This document shows, one piece after another, positions 24,860 through 37,600 of a DNA stretch of 64,000 nt (position 1 is the stretch's first letter; every line of letters begins with the position of its first letter). A program made the translations under genes and the position numbers. This stretch comes from Selaginella tamariscina. Its lineage: Eukaryota; Streptophyta; Lycopodiopsida; Selaginellales; Selaginellaceae. Location: NCBI GenBank assembly GCA_003024785.1, contig PUQB01000320.1, positions 1 through 64,000 of the forward strand. Reading direction: 5' to 3'. A model generated the notes under the pieces. That model did not search any database and was not told where the DNA came from. It saw nothing but the letters and a program-made list of their open reading frames with translations.

Positions 24860-25938
24860 TTATGATAAATGGATTTCAGACATGTAATTAGTTTGTACAT
24901 AGATTTTGAGAGGAACCCAGCATGACATACTAGAAATTTATAAATAATAAATACTCACTTAAATGTTCACGTATATATATGTGTATGCATACTTACATGT
25001 ATCTGTGTATATATATATGTACGTAAATATATACAAGTACTAGATGATGTAACAAAAGAAAATTTGTTAAGAATCACCGTATAAGAGTACATGTAAATCT
25101 GTATGGATATGCATGTGTATATGGTATGTTTAGAATTGACATTTAATATATACAAGCAAGAAAGGGTGTAACAAAATAAACTTAGGAGGCAAATAAGAGT
25201 ACTCTTATCTTTATATATGTGTGTGTGTGTGTGTGTGTGTACATGCAGTAAGTGATAAAACATGAAATGTATATCAAAATTGTCACATTTAAAATATAAT
25301 TTACTATATAATTTATCAAATTAATCTCATTCATTTAGGATGGTTTTCATACCTTGTTAAGAACTGCAATGTTAGTCCTTGAATCATAAATAAAACCTTT
25401 GTGCTTTTATAATTTAAATCATTAAATTATAGAAATATCTAGAAGGTGTGGCAGCTTGCTCTTTGTCTTACTCGTCAAAAATTTGGTGCGATCAATCTTT
25501 ACTTAAGCATACACACGCGTATACGTGCACATATATATCTTTATTTATGTTTATTTAGATATTTTGCATACTATTTAACATCATGTCATTAATATAATCA
25601 GGTCCTTGTGCATGGAAAATAAGTTCAAACACACATGATGCTTGCACAGAGTTTGACTTAATAGTTTAGGTTTCTAACACTATGTTATGAAAAATAACTC
25701 GCAGGCACACAGAGAATAAAGAGTCAAGCCAAAGGAGGCTCGGGCTTAAGACGTTCAGATGTTGGATATAAGAAACTCACACATGAGAATAATAAGTGAC
25801 AATTTTAATATTAATGTCACCAAGGCATTATAACGTTGGTTAAAACATTGTTATACTATTTTGATCTTCTGTAAAAGAAATAACAACTTTACATTATCAA
25901 AGTTAATATTATTTATAGTGTGAAACAATTCAAGTGTA
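24860..25938. other. Non-coding sequence with microsatellites
   Basis: No gene is supported. TA/TG-rich tracts dominate from 24970, and a pure (GT)11 run lies at 25219-25240. Confidence 0.6.
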
Positions 25939-26124
25939 TGTGTAATGACAATTGAGTTACGACGGCCATGTAATAATTTTTAAATTGTTAAAAAATAATA
26001 ATTTAACACTCATCGTTCGGAATAATAATTGTGTGTAATGACAATTGGGTTACGACGGCCATGTAATAATTTTTAAATTATTAAAAATAATAATTTAACA
26101 CTCATTATTTAGAATTTTAATTTT
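25939..26124. repeat. Two tandem copies of a 93-bp unit
   Basis: Both units contain TGTAATGACAATTGRGTTAC, then GACGGCCATGTAATAATTTT and AATAATTTAACACTCAT. The second is slightly more diverged at its right end. The array lies just beyond the 3' end of the FAD oxidase. Confidence 0.85.
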
Positions 26125-26316
26125 GTGTGTGTTCCGATAGTTTAAAACTTTAAGATTGTAAAAATGAATATTTTGAAGTTACAATTTTATTCTTAGTTTG
26201 TGAGTAATTAACAACTCACGAGCCAATATATATATTATTATACTAACAAACTGATCAGAAACTATTGTATACATTTCAGAAAACAAATTTAATTAGTTGA
26301 ATGAAAATTTGGAAGA

Positions 26317-28135
26317 TTACTTGATTCTACAGTTAAGATCCTGGCTCCAGTTCTCACTTCCAACACAATGCCTACATACAAATAGGCCAGACGGATCAAC
26401 GTTGTGCTTAATCTCATACAACTTGGAATAATGCTCCCCAAAGAAAGACTCCTGCCAGTTTGGCTCATTATAATCAGCTTCATTCATGTAAGCACCTGAC
26501 CCTGGCGTCATATCGATAAGTCGCTTGTTCGCATTTGTCAAGGCTGTGGTGACTGCATCTTGCTCGGCCACACTGGCTGTCTCGCTCCAGGAGGTTTGTA
26601 AAAAGGTATGCCATATGGTCCGTCTCCATGCCGGATGAACGGCATTATCCCTTTCCCTCGAAACATCACCTCCAACAAAGTTTAGAGTTATTGCGATCGG
26701 TGAAGATGCATTTTTACGGTCTTCAATGATTGAGATTAAGGTCTTCGAGAGTTGAGCCGGTGACTTGTGGAAAACTTCACGCGTGATAAGTCGAGAGAAG
26801 CTAGACGGAGCGGAAGCCCGTCTGTTGTAGAGCTCTCAAGCCCATTGCAGCTGGTAACTCCCCCGCACAAAAACAGTCTATACTCCTCGAATGAACCAAA
26901 AGTCAGCACGGTCCCGTTGACTTGCACGCCTTGTTCTTCAGCATACGTTAAAAGAGGTGACAGAGTCTGCTCTGCCTCGGAAGTGTTTTTGTTTGGTAAC
27001 ACGAACCAGAGAACCAAATTCTGGCTTGAAAGGAATCCATAACCAGACCATCCAATATCGCTGAAGCTAGGGCCGAATTCGGTAAACTTCTCCATGAACT
27101 TTTCAAAGCCAGCGCTATAGAGCATAAACAAAACAAATGAGATCAAGTGTGCCACACACGCGCACACGTACACGAAGTTTACCTGGTGTTTGCAGTGAAA
27201 ATGTATCTGGCAGAGACAAGATTGTCAAGAGCAGGGTGAGTCTTATGCGTCGCAGAGACCACAACACCAAAAGTTCCACCGCCTCCTCCACGGAGAGCCC
27301 AGAAGAGATCCTTGTTCTTACATTGATTAGCAGTCACAAGCGTACCATCCGCAGTCACTACTCTGTATTGAGAATATTATCTGCCCCAAGCCATATAGAC
27401 CAGACATGACACTGTGTCCAGCAGCTTGAGGAAAGGCACCAGCAGCACCTACAGATGAACCTCCTCTCCAATTATGAGCTTCCTCTGGCGGTAAGCGGCC
27501 TGATAAAGCTCTTCCCATTGTGTCCCACCTCCAACTGTCACGGCTGGTTCAGGGTCAACGTTCTTACAGCCATCTGGGGTAAAATTATCCATGAAGTCTA
27601 TTCTTTTCAAGTTGTGCATCCAGATTTGTAATGAGCCTGGGGACGTGCTACGGCCAAGATAGTCATGACCGGTGTTCTTTACAACAAGTCGGAGGTTGTA
27701 CCTAGAAGCAAATTTGACAGCATATTGTACATGAGAAGCACTTGAAACATTCACTCCGTATATGGGAACTGAGCCTTGGAAACATCTTGACGTGCGATTG
27801 GTTGAGATAAACATCTTTGGTTGCCTTTCATCTCCCAATTGGTAAGTTGCATGGCTCCTGCTTGAGTAGACCTCCATATAGGATTGTCCCAGTTATCTCT
27901 TGCAACTTTACAGGCTTGTTCATTGTAATGAGGATCATGTGACATGGTGAAGCCGGAGGAATGACCCTGAATAACTTTCCTCCAATGGAATCATTGAACT
28001 GCCTCCATATGTGGTAATCTGGCCAGCATTTGTCAAAGACAGTGCAGCGACAGAATGAATCTGACTTCTGCTCAGTGGAGTGGACAGAATAAGTGAGAAA
28101 AGCAAGGAATAAAAAAACTGAAAAACAATTGCCAT
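26317..28135 (-). pseudogene. FAD-linked oxidase (BBE/VAO type, fungal-like), frames interrupted
   Basis: The product would be a secreted flavoprotein oxidase. The ATG at 28135 starts a signal peptide (FFYSLLFSLILSTPLSRS). The FAD_binding_4 (PCMH) domain follows, with KNTGHDYLGRSTSPGSL (His is the likely covalent flavin site), VTVGGGTQWEELY, and, in another frame, SVGAAGAFPQAAGHS. An intron at about 27115-27182 has GT-AG ends. The C-terminal BBE domain contains NEADYNEPNWQESFFGEHY, and the chain ends at 26317. Known plant BBE-like enzymes typically have SGGHDYEGLSY, whereas the wording here (AMQLTNWE, KNTGHDYLGRST, IWMHNLK) resembles fungal isoamyl-alcohol-oxidase-like proteins. That family call is from memory of motifs, not a search. 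Several frame breaks sit where G runs (GGG, GGGG) are one base short, so the gene may be intact. Its place between a diterpene synthase and P450s suggests a tailoring oxidation. Confidence 0.75.
27115..27182 (-). other. Intron of the FAD-linked oxidase
   Basis: On the minus strand the sequence runs from GTAAACTTCG to CTCTATAG, and coding similarity stops and resumes at these ends. The intron shows that the gene belongs to a eukaryotic chromosome and is not a bacterial contaminant. Confidence 0.7.
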
Positions 28136-28537
28136 TTGGAATATTGATGAGGTTCGGAAAGGTGTTGTTTATACTAGGGGAAGTTTGACTTCCTCCACGC
28201 GGACATATGCAGTTCCGTTTCTTTCAAACTGCTGGGATGACGTATCATTTGACTGGACTAACAGATCTTAGGAGCATGACAAATGAGAACCTCTCTATGG
28301 AAGAAGATTGGTTGTTTTGACGCAGGAATTCCTCCGGGTTCACTCTTTTTTAAATCCAATAGTCAAGATTATCTTATTCTACTTCAATCAAAATAACGTA
28401 TAATATTGTATTATTAAATACTCATCTAAATTATTATTAATATCATATAATTATTATAATTTATTTAAAACACATATATATAGTTATTTTAAAGCTTCAA
28501 ATGATAAAACATAACTTAGTTTCATATTAACACACAT

Positions 28538-29410
28538 GCCATTCGCACCTGCCCTTTATATAAAAATATTTTAAAACGTGTATTTTAATTTTTGTGACTG
28601 TTGCATTCGCACTTCAGTAGTTTTTAAGTTATTTTAAGCTTTAAGAATGTATTTTAAAACACTTTCATTCCCACCTGCATAAGTTTTTATGATAAAAATT
28701 TAATATAAAACACTAGTGACTTTGCACTTGACTTACTTTAAAATATCTTCAAAATAACATTCGAACATGTTTTAAAAATATTTTAAAATCGGCATTTCCA
28801 CAGCCTCGGCCTTGAGGCGGCCTGCCTCCTCGAGCAACAGCTGGGCCTGGTGCTCGTCCTCCAGCCCCGGATGCTCCTCCACCACGGTTACTCCTCACTC
28901 CATGAGCAGCACCTCCTCGCTGGATGCCACTGCCCCGAACCCGCACCATCTCCTCGTCAAACCCTACAGCTCCTCTTCCCCAAAATCGGCTGCTCCTCCT
29001 TCCCCAAAATCAGTTGCTCCTCCTTCCTCCACCAAATCCCCAACAGGATCTAACCCTAGGGCGATGATTGCTATCGGCTCCCCCGCCATAAAATGCCTGA
29101 GCTCATGGCAGCTCGCAGCAAAAAACTGAAGCACCCTAATCAGGGTGCTGGAATCTTTGTGAAATCTCAAAGATTCCTTTTAAAAATATTTTAAATTTAA
29201 AAAAACCTCCTCCATCTTTTAAAATCGGTTTGAATGTTTTAAAAAGTGAAAACATTGTGTTAAAGTTAGCACTATGTGCGAATCAAAATGTTTTAAAAAA
29301 ATATCCTAAATTTTAATGTAAAGTAATTTACTTTATTTTAAAACATAATGCCAATGTATTCATCACTTAAATTTAACACATTTCAAGAATAAAGAGCAGG
29401 TGCGAATGGC
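28538..29410. mobile_element. Non-autonomous TIR element with a GC-rich core
   Basis: The ends 28538-28559 and 29389-29410 are inverted copies sharing CCATTCGCACCTGC and CTTTAT with one mismatch in 22. Subterminal copies of the same word occur inside (CATTCGCACTTCAG, CATTCCCACCTGCA, and GTGCGAATC in reverse near 29276). AT-rich TTTTAAAATATTTTAAAA stretches surround a GC-rich core at about 28800-29115 that could be a captured gene fragment; its ORFs are low-complexity Ser/Pro- or Gly/Arg-rich and I do not recognise them. No clear target duplication was found. Confidence 0.7.
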
Positions 29411-29838
29411 TCCATATACATTTTATATTCAACGCATAAAAATACACGTGTAAAATAGTATTAGTAAAATGGGTTCAAATTATTTTAAACAGAAGGTTAA
29501 TGCATTTCCTAAACCGCATAAATTTTTAGATAATATGTAACACCATGAGTTTATTTTATAAACACATAGAATGACTGTGTTAAGAGAATAAATAGAAAAC
29601 AGTTTTACATATGAAATTCTCTTGACTTAACGAACTATATCAAAGTTATAACGTACACATGCCATGTGTGTACGTGTGTATGTGTATGTGTATGGAAGAA
29701 ACTGAAAATTCCGCCTCGGCCAGAAAAGAAGGTGTGCATGTCTCTAAGTTATAAGTTCTAGGTGTGTTTATATCTGAGATAGACACATCCACTAAGCTAC
29801 AGCGTGTCTTAGTTAACTATGACTCTTTATTTTATCAG

Positions 29839-31000
29839 CTGTTAGTTCCAAAGCTGCTCATGCGAAGTTCCGGAAGACGTCGAGCGATGCATTGACAACA
29901 TTGAAGGCTTTAAATTGCTATGAACAGTCTAGGAACAGAGTAGAATTTTGTAAAGAGAACCATCTAAATGAGAAGACAATGAAAGAGATGACAAAGCTCC
30001 ATATCCAGCTTTCGAGACTAGTCCGTCAGGAACTCGAGCAGGACGTATCCAGGAAGAGGCATGGAAAGAGTTTTCCACCACACATTGTATGCTTTCATAA
30101 ACAATCTAAGTTGTAGATTGATTGCTATGCGGGCATGTACATGGATATGATAGAGATTATAAACACATACACATGTTTACGCATACATTCATACACGTGA
30201 ATTCGACCATAGATATAGAGAGAGCCGTAGTTAGATTAATATGCTAGTAAGTTGTGTACATTTACTACCCAGTGGGGGTTTAATACATTAGCAGACATGA
30301 AAGTATTTGTGTATGCATAAATATGTGTGCGTCTGTGCGTGTAGAGAGAGTGTGTACATATACCATGTGTGATATATCTATTCAATGTTATACACACGCG
30401 CACACACACACACACACCAAAATTGCAGCACATGTCATATAAGTGGTAATAAACGTTTTATTATAGGTTCTCCTGCATGCTCTTTGTGCTGGATGGCCGG
30501 ACAGAATTGCCAAGAGAGTCACTCGGCTCTTCTCAGATAAGACGAAGAAGAGGGGAGTTCATTATCAAGCTGGTTCAGTTGAAGATTTTGTTTATCTCAA
30601 CCCAACTTCAACTTGTGGTTTTGCATCTGACTATGTGGTGTAAAGGAGATAGTACACACATCGAGACCATACATGGCATGTGTTTCTTCGGTGGATATAC
30701 AGTGTCTTGTTACGGAGGCCGGTTACTTGTGCACAACTCACATGTGTGTACGTCTCTCTCTCTCTCTCTATATATATATTTATTGGGGGAGAAGTAATAA
30801 ATTGTGTTGCAACCCAATTGCGTAGGAGGAAGCTTGCAGAGGCGTGGGAAAGTGATGGGATCTTGTTCGAAGAACTATCAGCGTGGTTGCAAAGTAACTT
30901 ACTTAAGTAAGCATCGTGACTTGTTGAAAACTGTCTGGGAAAATATCGAAATGGAATCAAAATTGGTGGGTAAGCAGTTATTTAAAAAAAGGATGTAATT
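29839..31000 (+). pseudogene. C-terminal fragment of a DEAH13/DHX37-like RNA helicase
   Basis: The fragment starts after a splice-acceptor-like TTATCAG and encodes TSSDALTTLKALNCYEQS, VEFCKENHLNEKTMKEMTKL and IQLSRLVRQELEQD. After an intron ending near 30466 it encodes LHALCAGWPDRIAKRVTRLF and SVEDFVYLNPTSTCGF. A last piece near 30830-30990 gives AWESDGILFEELSAWLQS and HRDLLKTVWENIEME. This matches the helicase-associated C-terminal region of plant DEAH13 (FAS4) / DHX37 ribosome-biogenesis helicases. The motor domains are absent, and frames break between the pieces, so this is a dead partial copy. Confidence 0.7.
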
Positions 31001-33784
31001 TATACATGAATACTAAATATATATATACATTGTGACGCTAGAATAAATACACAGAAGATAGAAAATTTCAGATGATATTCTTATTTAGGTCAGGATTTAT
31101 ATATACAACGAAAAAAAAAGTATATTTCACACCATACTTAGATTGTCTTGTAAACCAGATTCATATTGTTTTGATTAGAGGATTACTCAGACCCCCGTTA
31201 ATTAGCTTTAAAACATATTATGGGCATAAACAGAGGTTAACCTCTTAATTACTTAACTAAGATATATATATATTGAGGTTAACCTATGCATGTATACATG
31301 TTTTAAAAGTTGTATAGAAGTGTGAGTAGAGATGTTTCCATACTTCACTTTTACTCATGCTTAGTATAGTGTTATATATAACATATGACACCAAAAACTT
31401 CGGAAATCTTCATGCACTTACTACACTCTCACTAGTGTTAGTCTGAAAAAATTAATAATCCTAAAATTAATGCTTAACCTTATATATGTAAAGAATGTGC
31501 CTTAATGAACTAAATATGATATTTGAATTAATTAGTGAACATCTATTTTCATCACAAAAGCTTCAACCCATAAAACTATAAAAACTATAATTTGAATTTA
31601 TAAAAACCATAAGAAATAATGTATTAATTATGCATTAGTGTGATGTTTGTTTTCATTATTTATATATTATTTTTATAATGGAGGTCCTTTTTCCTATTTG
31701 TTTCTTAAAATTTAATTTAGTTAACATAGAATATTTAAGTTAACATAAAATATTTATTTTAATATAAAAGAACTAACTCATGATGACATAACATCATAAT
31801 CATTGATATAATCTCAGATAATGAATGAGGTAAATAGACCAAAATAAAAGTTATTACAATATATATATATATATAAACACATGCTTATATACATGTTATG
31901 TATAAGTACATAAGCACATGCTTTTCCTTATATAAGTTCAATATTTTAGCATATGGATTATCTCAATATAATGTTATATGTTATATATATGTTAAATATT
32001 AGTATACACACAATTTAGATATTTACTATATATGTATATACAATTATATATATTTTCAATGTATATAATGTTATGTAGGTGCATGCTCCTTTATATATCA
32101 AGATTAACATATCTTATACCATATATATATATATATATAAACATATATGTTTGTGTGTGTGTGTGGATTTTCTAAAGATCTTTTTAATATCTGAGTTATA
32201 ACAAAGGAATTCCTACATTATAAATAGTGTTTTCCCTTTTACTCTAATAAAAACATACTTAAGTATTATTTAATCTTTAATCAAGTTAGATTTTATACAT
32301 TATTATAAGTTACAGTTAAGATAAAATTTAAGTATATCAATGCATATGTAAATGCATGTGATGGACATGATTATGATTTGATAATTTCATAGTGTTTTTT
32401 ATAATAATTATTTGATTATAAAGTATTGTACAGATTTTAGAATTTATATAATGTAGATTTTTTTAATAATAATTTATTAAAATTATTTATATATTATGTG
32501 AACTCATATTGTAATTACTTAGGTATAAAGGAATTATGCAAATTACAAGATGCTTCTTTATTAAATATACACATATCATATATAATGGATTTAAGTTAGT
32601 ATAAGTTTCCTTCTCGAAAGTGTAAAACCTTTGTCGTAAAGAGTCTGTGTTATAATTCTCCAAAATGCAATCAATCAAATATATATTGTAATATATATAA
32701 TAACATTTCTTAGAATTTACTAATGTTCTTTCAATTAGTTGTTATGAAAATCTTTTTATGACATATTTGTTTCATAATAACAAATTTACAGCTAATATGT
32801 CATTTCTTAATATTTGTCCACTCAATAATTTCATTACATTTCATTTTAAATATGCTATAATTTAAATATATATTTTTATTAGGTTATTATAAATTTTTAA
32901 ATATGAAAATTTTATATTACAAATTTTCAAGGGTATATACAAAAATTTAAAACTTTCATCGGCACACACACACACACACATATATAAGTTTAGGGGTATA
33001 TATGAAATTTTTCCCTTATTAATTTTAGTAAATTCATTACAAACCCATTGAATTTGCCATAAAACTGTTTAATGATATCTCTAAATGTATATACAGTTAT
33101 AGTACTTTGTGCTGTTGTGTGTTTGTAGGAGTAACCTTAGTTATTAAAACAGAACATACACACATGCACTCAGCACACGAAATTACATCTATATGGTGCT
33201 CGTGGCATACATACATACATTTATATATATATATATATGTTCTAATGATATCTTCGGAGATTCAAACCTTTGGAGATTTTATTAGAATCACATTTTCATT
33301 AAATTGAAATTTTCTATAAAATTAAAATTAAAAAGTATACATGTGTTAATATATATTAATGACACACAAATAATATATATATATACATATAATTAATTAA
33401 ATGAATTTTTAAGCATACCTTTTATATACACATATATATACACATGCATATACAAATATAAACATATTTTAAAAAATCTTATTTAATGAAAATTTGCTTC
33501 CAACTTTAATTTTACTACTTGCTTTCTACAACTTCAAAGCACTACTGGTTATTTTATATTTATGTTATTAAAATCACATGAAAATAGTAATCATGTGACT
33601 CCATAAAATGCTTATAGCTACTCGTTTTAGAACATACCATATGGTCAAACCAAATGGTAGAGTCAATTAAGCCAGTCTGAATGCGCCTAATTGGACTCAA
33701 GTAATACTTGACTTTCTGGTAGCAAATGTCCAAAGCTCACCACGATACATAGGCATTTGCAAGGCGACAGTAAAGTTTCACACA
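31001..33784. other. AT-rich intergenic sequence with TA and CA microsatellites
   Basis: No coding sequence is supported. TA repeats occur near 31858-31876, 32120-32140 and 33220-33240, and a CA run near 32964-32980. The last 100 bases before 33785 may contain the start region of the P450 but no element is certain. Confidence 0.6.
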
Positions 33785-34424
33785 ATGAGTTATATTCTTT
33801 TGTATGCCACAATTTTCATAGCATTCATACATTTGGTATGGAACTCTTTCTCAAAGAAGAAGAATTTGCCTCCGTCTCCAAGGGGTTTACCTTTGATTGG
33901 ACACCTTCATCTCCTTGGAAGAATGCCACATCACGCTCTTCTGGCACTCTCTCAAAGATTCGGTCCAATAATGTTTCTAAAGCTAGGTGCAGTTCCTGCA
34001 ATTGTCGTGTCAAACTCAGACGTAGCGAAGGAGATATTCAAAACAAATGATTTGACATTTGCTTCTAGACCGCGTCTTATAGCTGGGAAATACATTGGAT
34101 ACGATTACCAAGATATGGCCATTGCACCATATGGTGAGCATTGGAGAAACTTAAGAAGGTTATGCAACATGGAGCTCTTCACAACGAGGTGCCTTGAATC
34201 ATTTTCATGGGTAAGATCAGGAGAGATTAAACAGATTTTAAGTTCTTTATACGTATCCCATCAAGCAAATCAAGTGGTAAATATGAGAAGCATCATTACA
34301 AGCTTTACGTTCAACGTCCTGAGTAGGATTTTGTTAGGTAGGAGATTCTCAGTAGATGATAAAGAGGCTCGTGAGTTCAAGGACATTAACCAAGAAGCGG
34401 TCGAGTTGACTATAAAGTTCAATT
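33785..34424 (+). pseudogene. Second P450 (CYP71 clan), 5' part, cut by a retrotransposon
   Basis: The ATG at 33785 gives a membrane anchor (LLYATIFIAFIHLVWNSF), the hinge LPPSPRGLPLIGHLHLLG, FASRP, and the C-helix APYGEHWRNLRRL. The open frame continues without a break to TIKFN, where the copia element begins at 34425. The protein resumes at 47152. The sequence is clearly related to the P450 at 19330-20901 (CYP750/CYP76-like by motif style), so the two are probably ancient duplicates within the same cluster. Before the insertion it would have been an ER monooxygenase. Confidence 0.85.
34420..34424. repeat. Target site duplication of the copia element, left copy
   Basis: CAATT occurs here and again at 47152-47156. 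Removing the insertion and one copy joins the two P450 halves in frame (KFN then LSDFVPPWLGWLDW). Confidence 0.9.
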
Positions 34425-34603
34425 TGTTAGGAATCAAGTATCGAGCACTACGAGATACAATAGGATGCGATACGATCCCTGGGTGTCAGACCGTTGGGAT
34501 TGCAGGAGATTCACCCTGCAGGGTTATATAAGCAGTTGAACAAGAGATGTAACTGTACAGTTTTAAAAGAATACAAACGGTTCTCTTCTCTCGTTTTCTA
34601 TCT
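34425..34603 (+). repeat. 5' LTR of the copia element
   Basis: This 179-bp LTR begins TGTTAGGAATC and ends TTTCTATCT. It contains a TATA-like GTTATATAAGCAG at about 34521-34533. The end is CT, not the usual CA, which is unusual but is supported by the adjoining primer site and the target duplication. Confidence 0.9.
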
Positions 34604-34615
34604 TGGTATCAGAGC
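34604..34615 (+). other. Primer binding site
   Basis: TGGTATCAGAGC is the common plant copia primer site, complementary to the 3' end of initiator methionine tRNA. It directly abuts the LTR. Confidence 0.9.
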
Positions 34616-34668
34616 TTACTTTGGCTCACGCCGTTTCTTGTTCTTTTTTCCTCTTGTTTTCTTCTCTA

Positions 34669-37600
34669 ATGACGAGCATCAGCAAGCTTGGCTTGGTCGC
34701 ACTGCAAGGGATCTCCGTCCTGGAAGGAGCGGACGGATACGTTCCATGGGTCAAGAAGATGACCCGGCTCCTCACCATGGAAGGAGTTTGGTCCGTGGTT
34801 TCTCCTGGAAGAGCTGCTTCAGACAGTGGAGCGAGCTCAGGATCAGCCTTCCTTGCAGATAACGATGCTGACGCTAGAGAAGATCGTGCCTTGATGATCC
34901 TTTGGTTCAAACTGGGAGATGCACTGCTCTTACGGGTTGATGGCATGAGCGCCCGTGAGATCTGGGAATTCTTGCACTCACGCTTTGGAAAACCATCTGC
35001 TGCTCGACTCAAAGCACTGGAGGCTCGTGTTCAGTCCATGCGCTACACCGGTGACTTCCCTGCTCTTGTCAAGAATCTGCAAAACTGTTTTGCCGAGCTC
35101 CAGGACACTGCTCAGAGCTACAATGAGAGTCGCAAGATCCTTGCGCTCTGTGATTCTTTTGATCCAGAGTACGAGACTATCACCACCATGGTCTTCAACA
35201 CGGCTCACACTTTCACGCAAGCTGAAGAAATGATGGAGGCACATCTGATCAAGTTGGATCTCAAGAACCGTCGCGACGCAACTCTCGCAGCTGTTGCCGA
35301 AGCCAACTTTGCGGCAAGTTCCTCAGCTGGCTCCAAGAACTCAAACCGTGCTGGAGCAAGTTCATTCAAGAACTCAGGCCGAGATGCTTCCAAGAATTCT
35401 TCAGGAAGACACCAACCAAAACGTCGCCAGCAGCATTCCCGGTGCCATGCTTGTAGCCAGGAGGGCCACTTCAAGCGAGATTGCCCTCTCCTCAAGCACC
35501 TCAGCAAGTTCCTCATCTCGGATGGAATGACTGCAGATGCCCTGGAGGGGGATTCCCAGGGATCACAGTCGGATGGGGTAAATCCTGGTTCCACCTCTCA
35601 TTCACCACTAACTCTTGATTCAGGATGTGAAGAACACCTGATTCGAGACCGAGGAGTGTTCCAAGGAGCTTGAACCGGGAGGAGGGAGAGTGGTGAGAGT
35701 AGGAGATGGCAACTTACTGCAAGTAGCCGGAAAGGGCAATGTATCTATTCAAGTTGGGAATAGAAAGTCTTTGAAACTTCCAAGTGCCTGGCACGTCCCA
35801 CGACTTGTAAAAAATCTTGTCTCCGTTGCTAAGCTGACAGACAGTGGCTTAACGTCCTCTTCCCGAAGGCAGTGTGATCTCCTCAAAGGAGCCAAGAGTG
35901 TCCTGCAGATCCCTAGGAGTGGGAATTTGTACGAGATTCCTGAGAAACATGCTGACTGCATGGCGGCCGGCACATCACTGCAATTTGGCATGAGCGTTTG
36001 GGCCACGCTCACCTTCCTCTTCTACAAAAGGTACAAAAGCTGCATCTACTAGACGGCTTCTCCTCGGAACCTCTCCAGAATCTTGACCTATGCCACGGAT
36101 GTGTTCTTGGCAAACAGACTCGCTCTCAATATCCGGCTTCCACATCCTGCTCCTCTGATCTACTTCAGCTCGTTCACTCTGACATTTGTGGCCCCATGAG
36201 AGTCGAAAGTCACTCTGGCAAAAAGTACTTCATGACGTTTGTGGATGACTTTAGCCGACACTGCCAGGTGTACTTCTTGCGCTCCAAGGACCAAGCCCTA
36301 AATGCTTTTAGGGATTACCTGTGCACGGCTCAGAATCAAACTGGAAGAAGGCTTAAAGTTCTACGCAGTGACTCTGGAGGAGAGTATACCTCGCTAGCTT
36401 TCAAGAGCTTCTGCTCGCAGGAGGGGATAATTCACCAACGCACATGCCCGGGTACATCACAACAAAACGGCATAGCAGAACGCAAGCACCGGAGCATCAT
36501 GAACACAGCCCGTTGCTTCTTGCACTCGTCAGGTCTTCCTCTGCACCTCTGGTCCACAGCTGTGAAAACGGCAGTCAGGTCCAGAATCTCCTCCCTCACT
36601 CTGCAAAACCTGACCGCATTCCAGAAGAAACATGGACAGGCAGAAGGCAAAAGGTGACTAGATTGCGACGCTTTGGGTGTCTCGCCTTCATACGACAAAG
36701 TCCTGACGTAGGAGGAAATTAGCGCCTCGCAGTAAGCCAACGTTCTTGGTTGGCTATGAAGACCATATCAAGGGATACTGTCTTTATGATCCATCTAATG
36801 GCAGAATACAGGTAGTAATGATGTAGTCTTCGATGAACGGATAGTCTATCGTGATTGTCGCACCAGCTCGCCATACCACCAACTGATGCTTCACGTGCAT
36901 GGGAGCCGAATGCTTGGCTATGGGAGGATGACCCTACTGAGGAAGACAGGTCGGTTGCCGAGGAGGAAAGGAATGTCATTGAAAATGAAGGTTTACCTGA
37001 CACTTCACCCACTGCACCTGCCAATTCAACAACCGAGACTGAGTTTGCCGTAGACGACCAAGTTCAGGTTAATATCCCTAACTTGCAGGCCGAGCAGCTA
37101 GAACTGAATGCACAACCTACAACACGACGAGCTCCAGAGGCTGATCGCTTGGCGCGGGGACTTCCCTTTGATCTTCAACCTCTTGGACGTAACCATGCAG
37201 GTAAACCAACTCGGATTCCCAAACCCAAGGCATTATTGGTCACTCAACCAAAGGTGTCAACTCCGAACAACTTTCACGAGGCACAGAGCTCACCTGAAGC
37301 TGCAGAGTGGATGAAGGCCATGCAGGACGAACTTGACTCTCATCGAGCCAACCAAACCTTCACACTTGTTCCGGAAGAACCACACCAACAGGTCATCGGA
37401 GGACGCTGGGTCTTCAAGAAGTACTGAACGCGGACAGCACAGTCAAGCGATTCAAGGCTCGCTTCGTTGCCAAAGGATTCTCCCAGGTGCCGGGACTGCA
37501 CTTTGACGAGACCTTCTCACCCACTGTCAAATCCGCAAGCATTCGAGTGCTCATGGCTTTCGCTGCACAGTTCGGGCTTGCTGCACATCATCTCGACGTG

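Noticed and set aside
28749-29170. Overlapping Ser/Pro-rich and Gly/Arg-rich open frames on both strands
   Set aside because: They result from the GC-rich core of a TIR element, show no known domain, and neither strand has a convincing start context or continuation.
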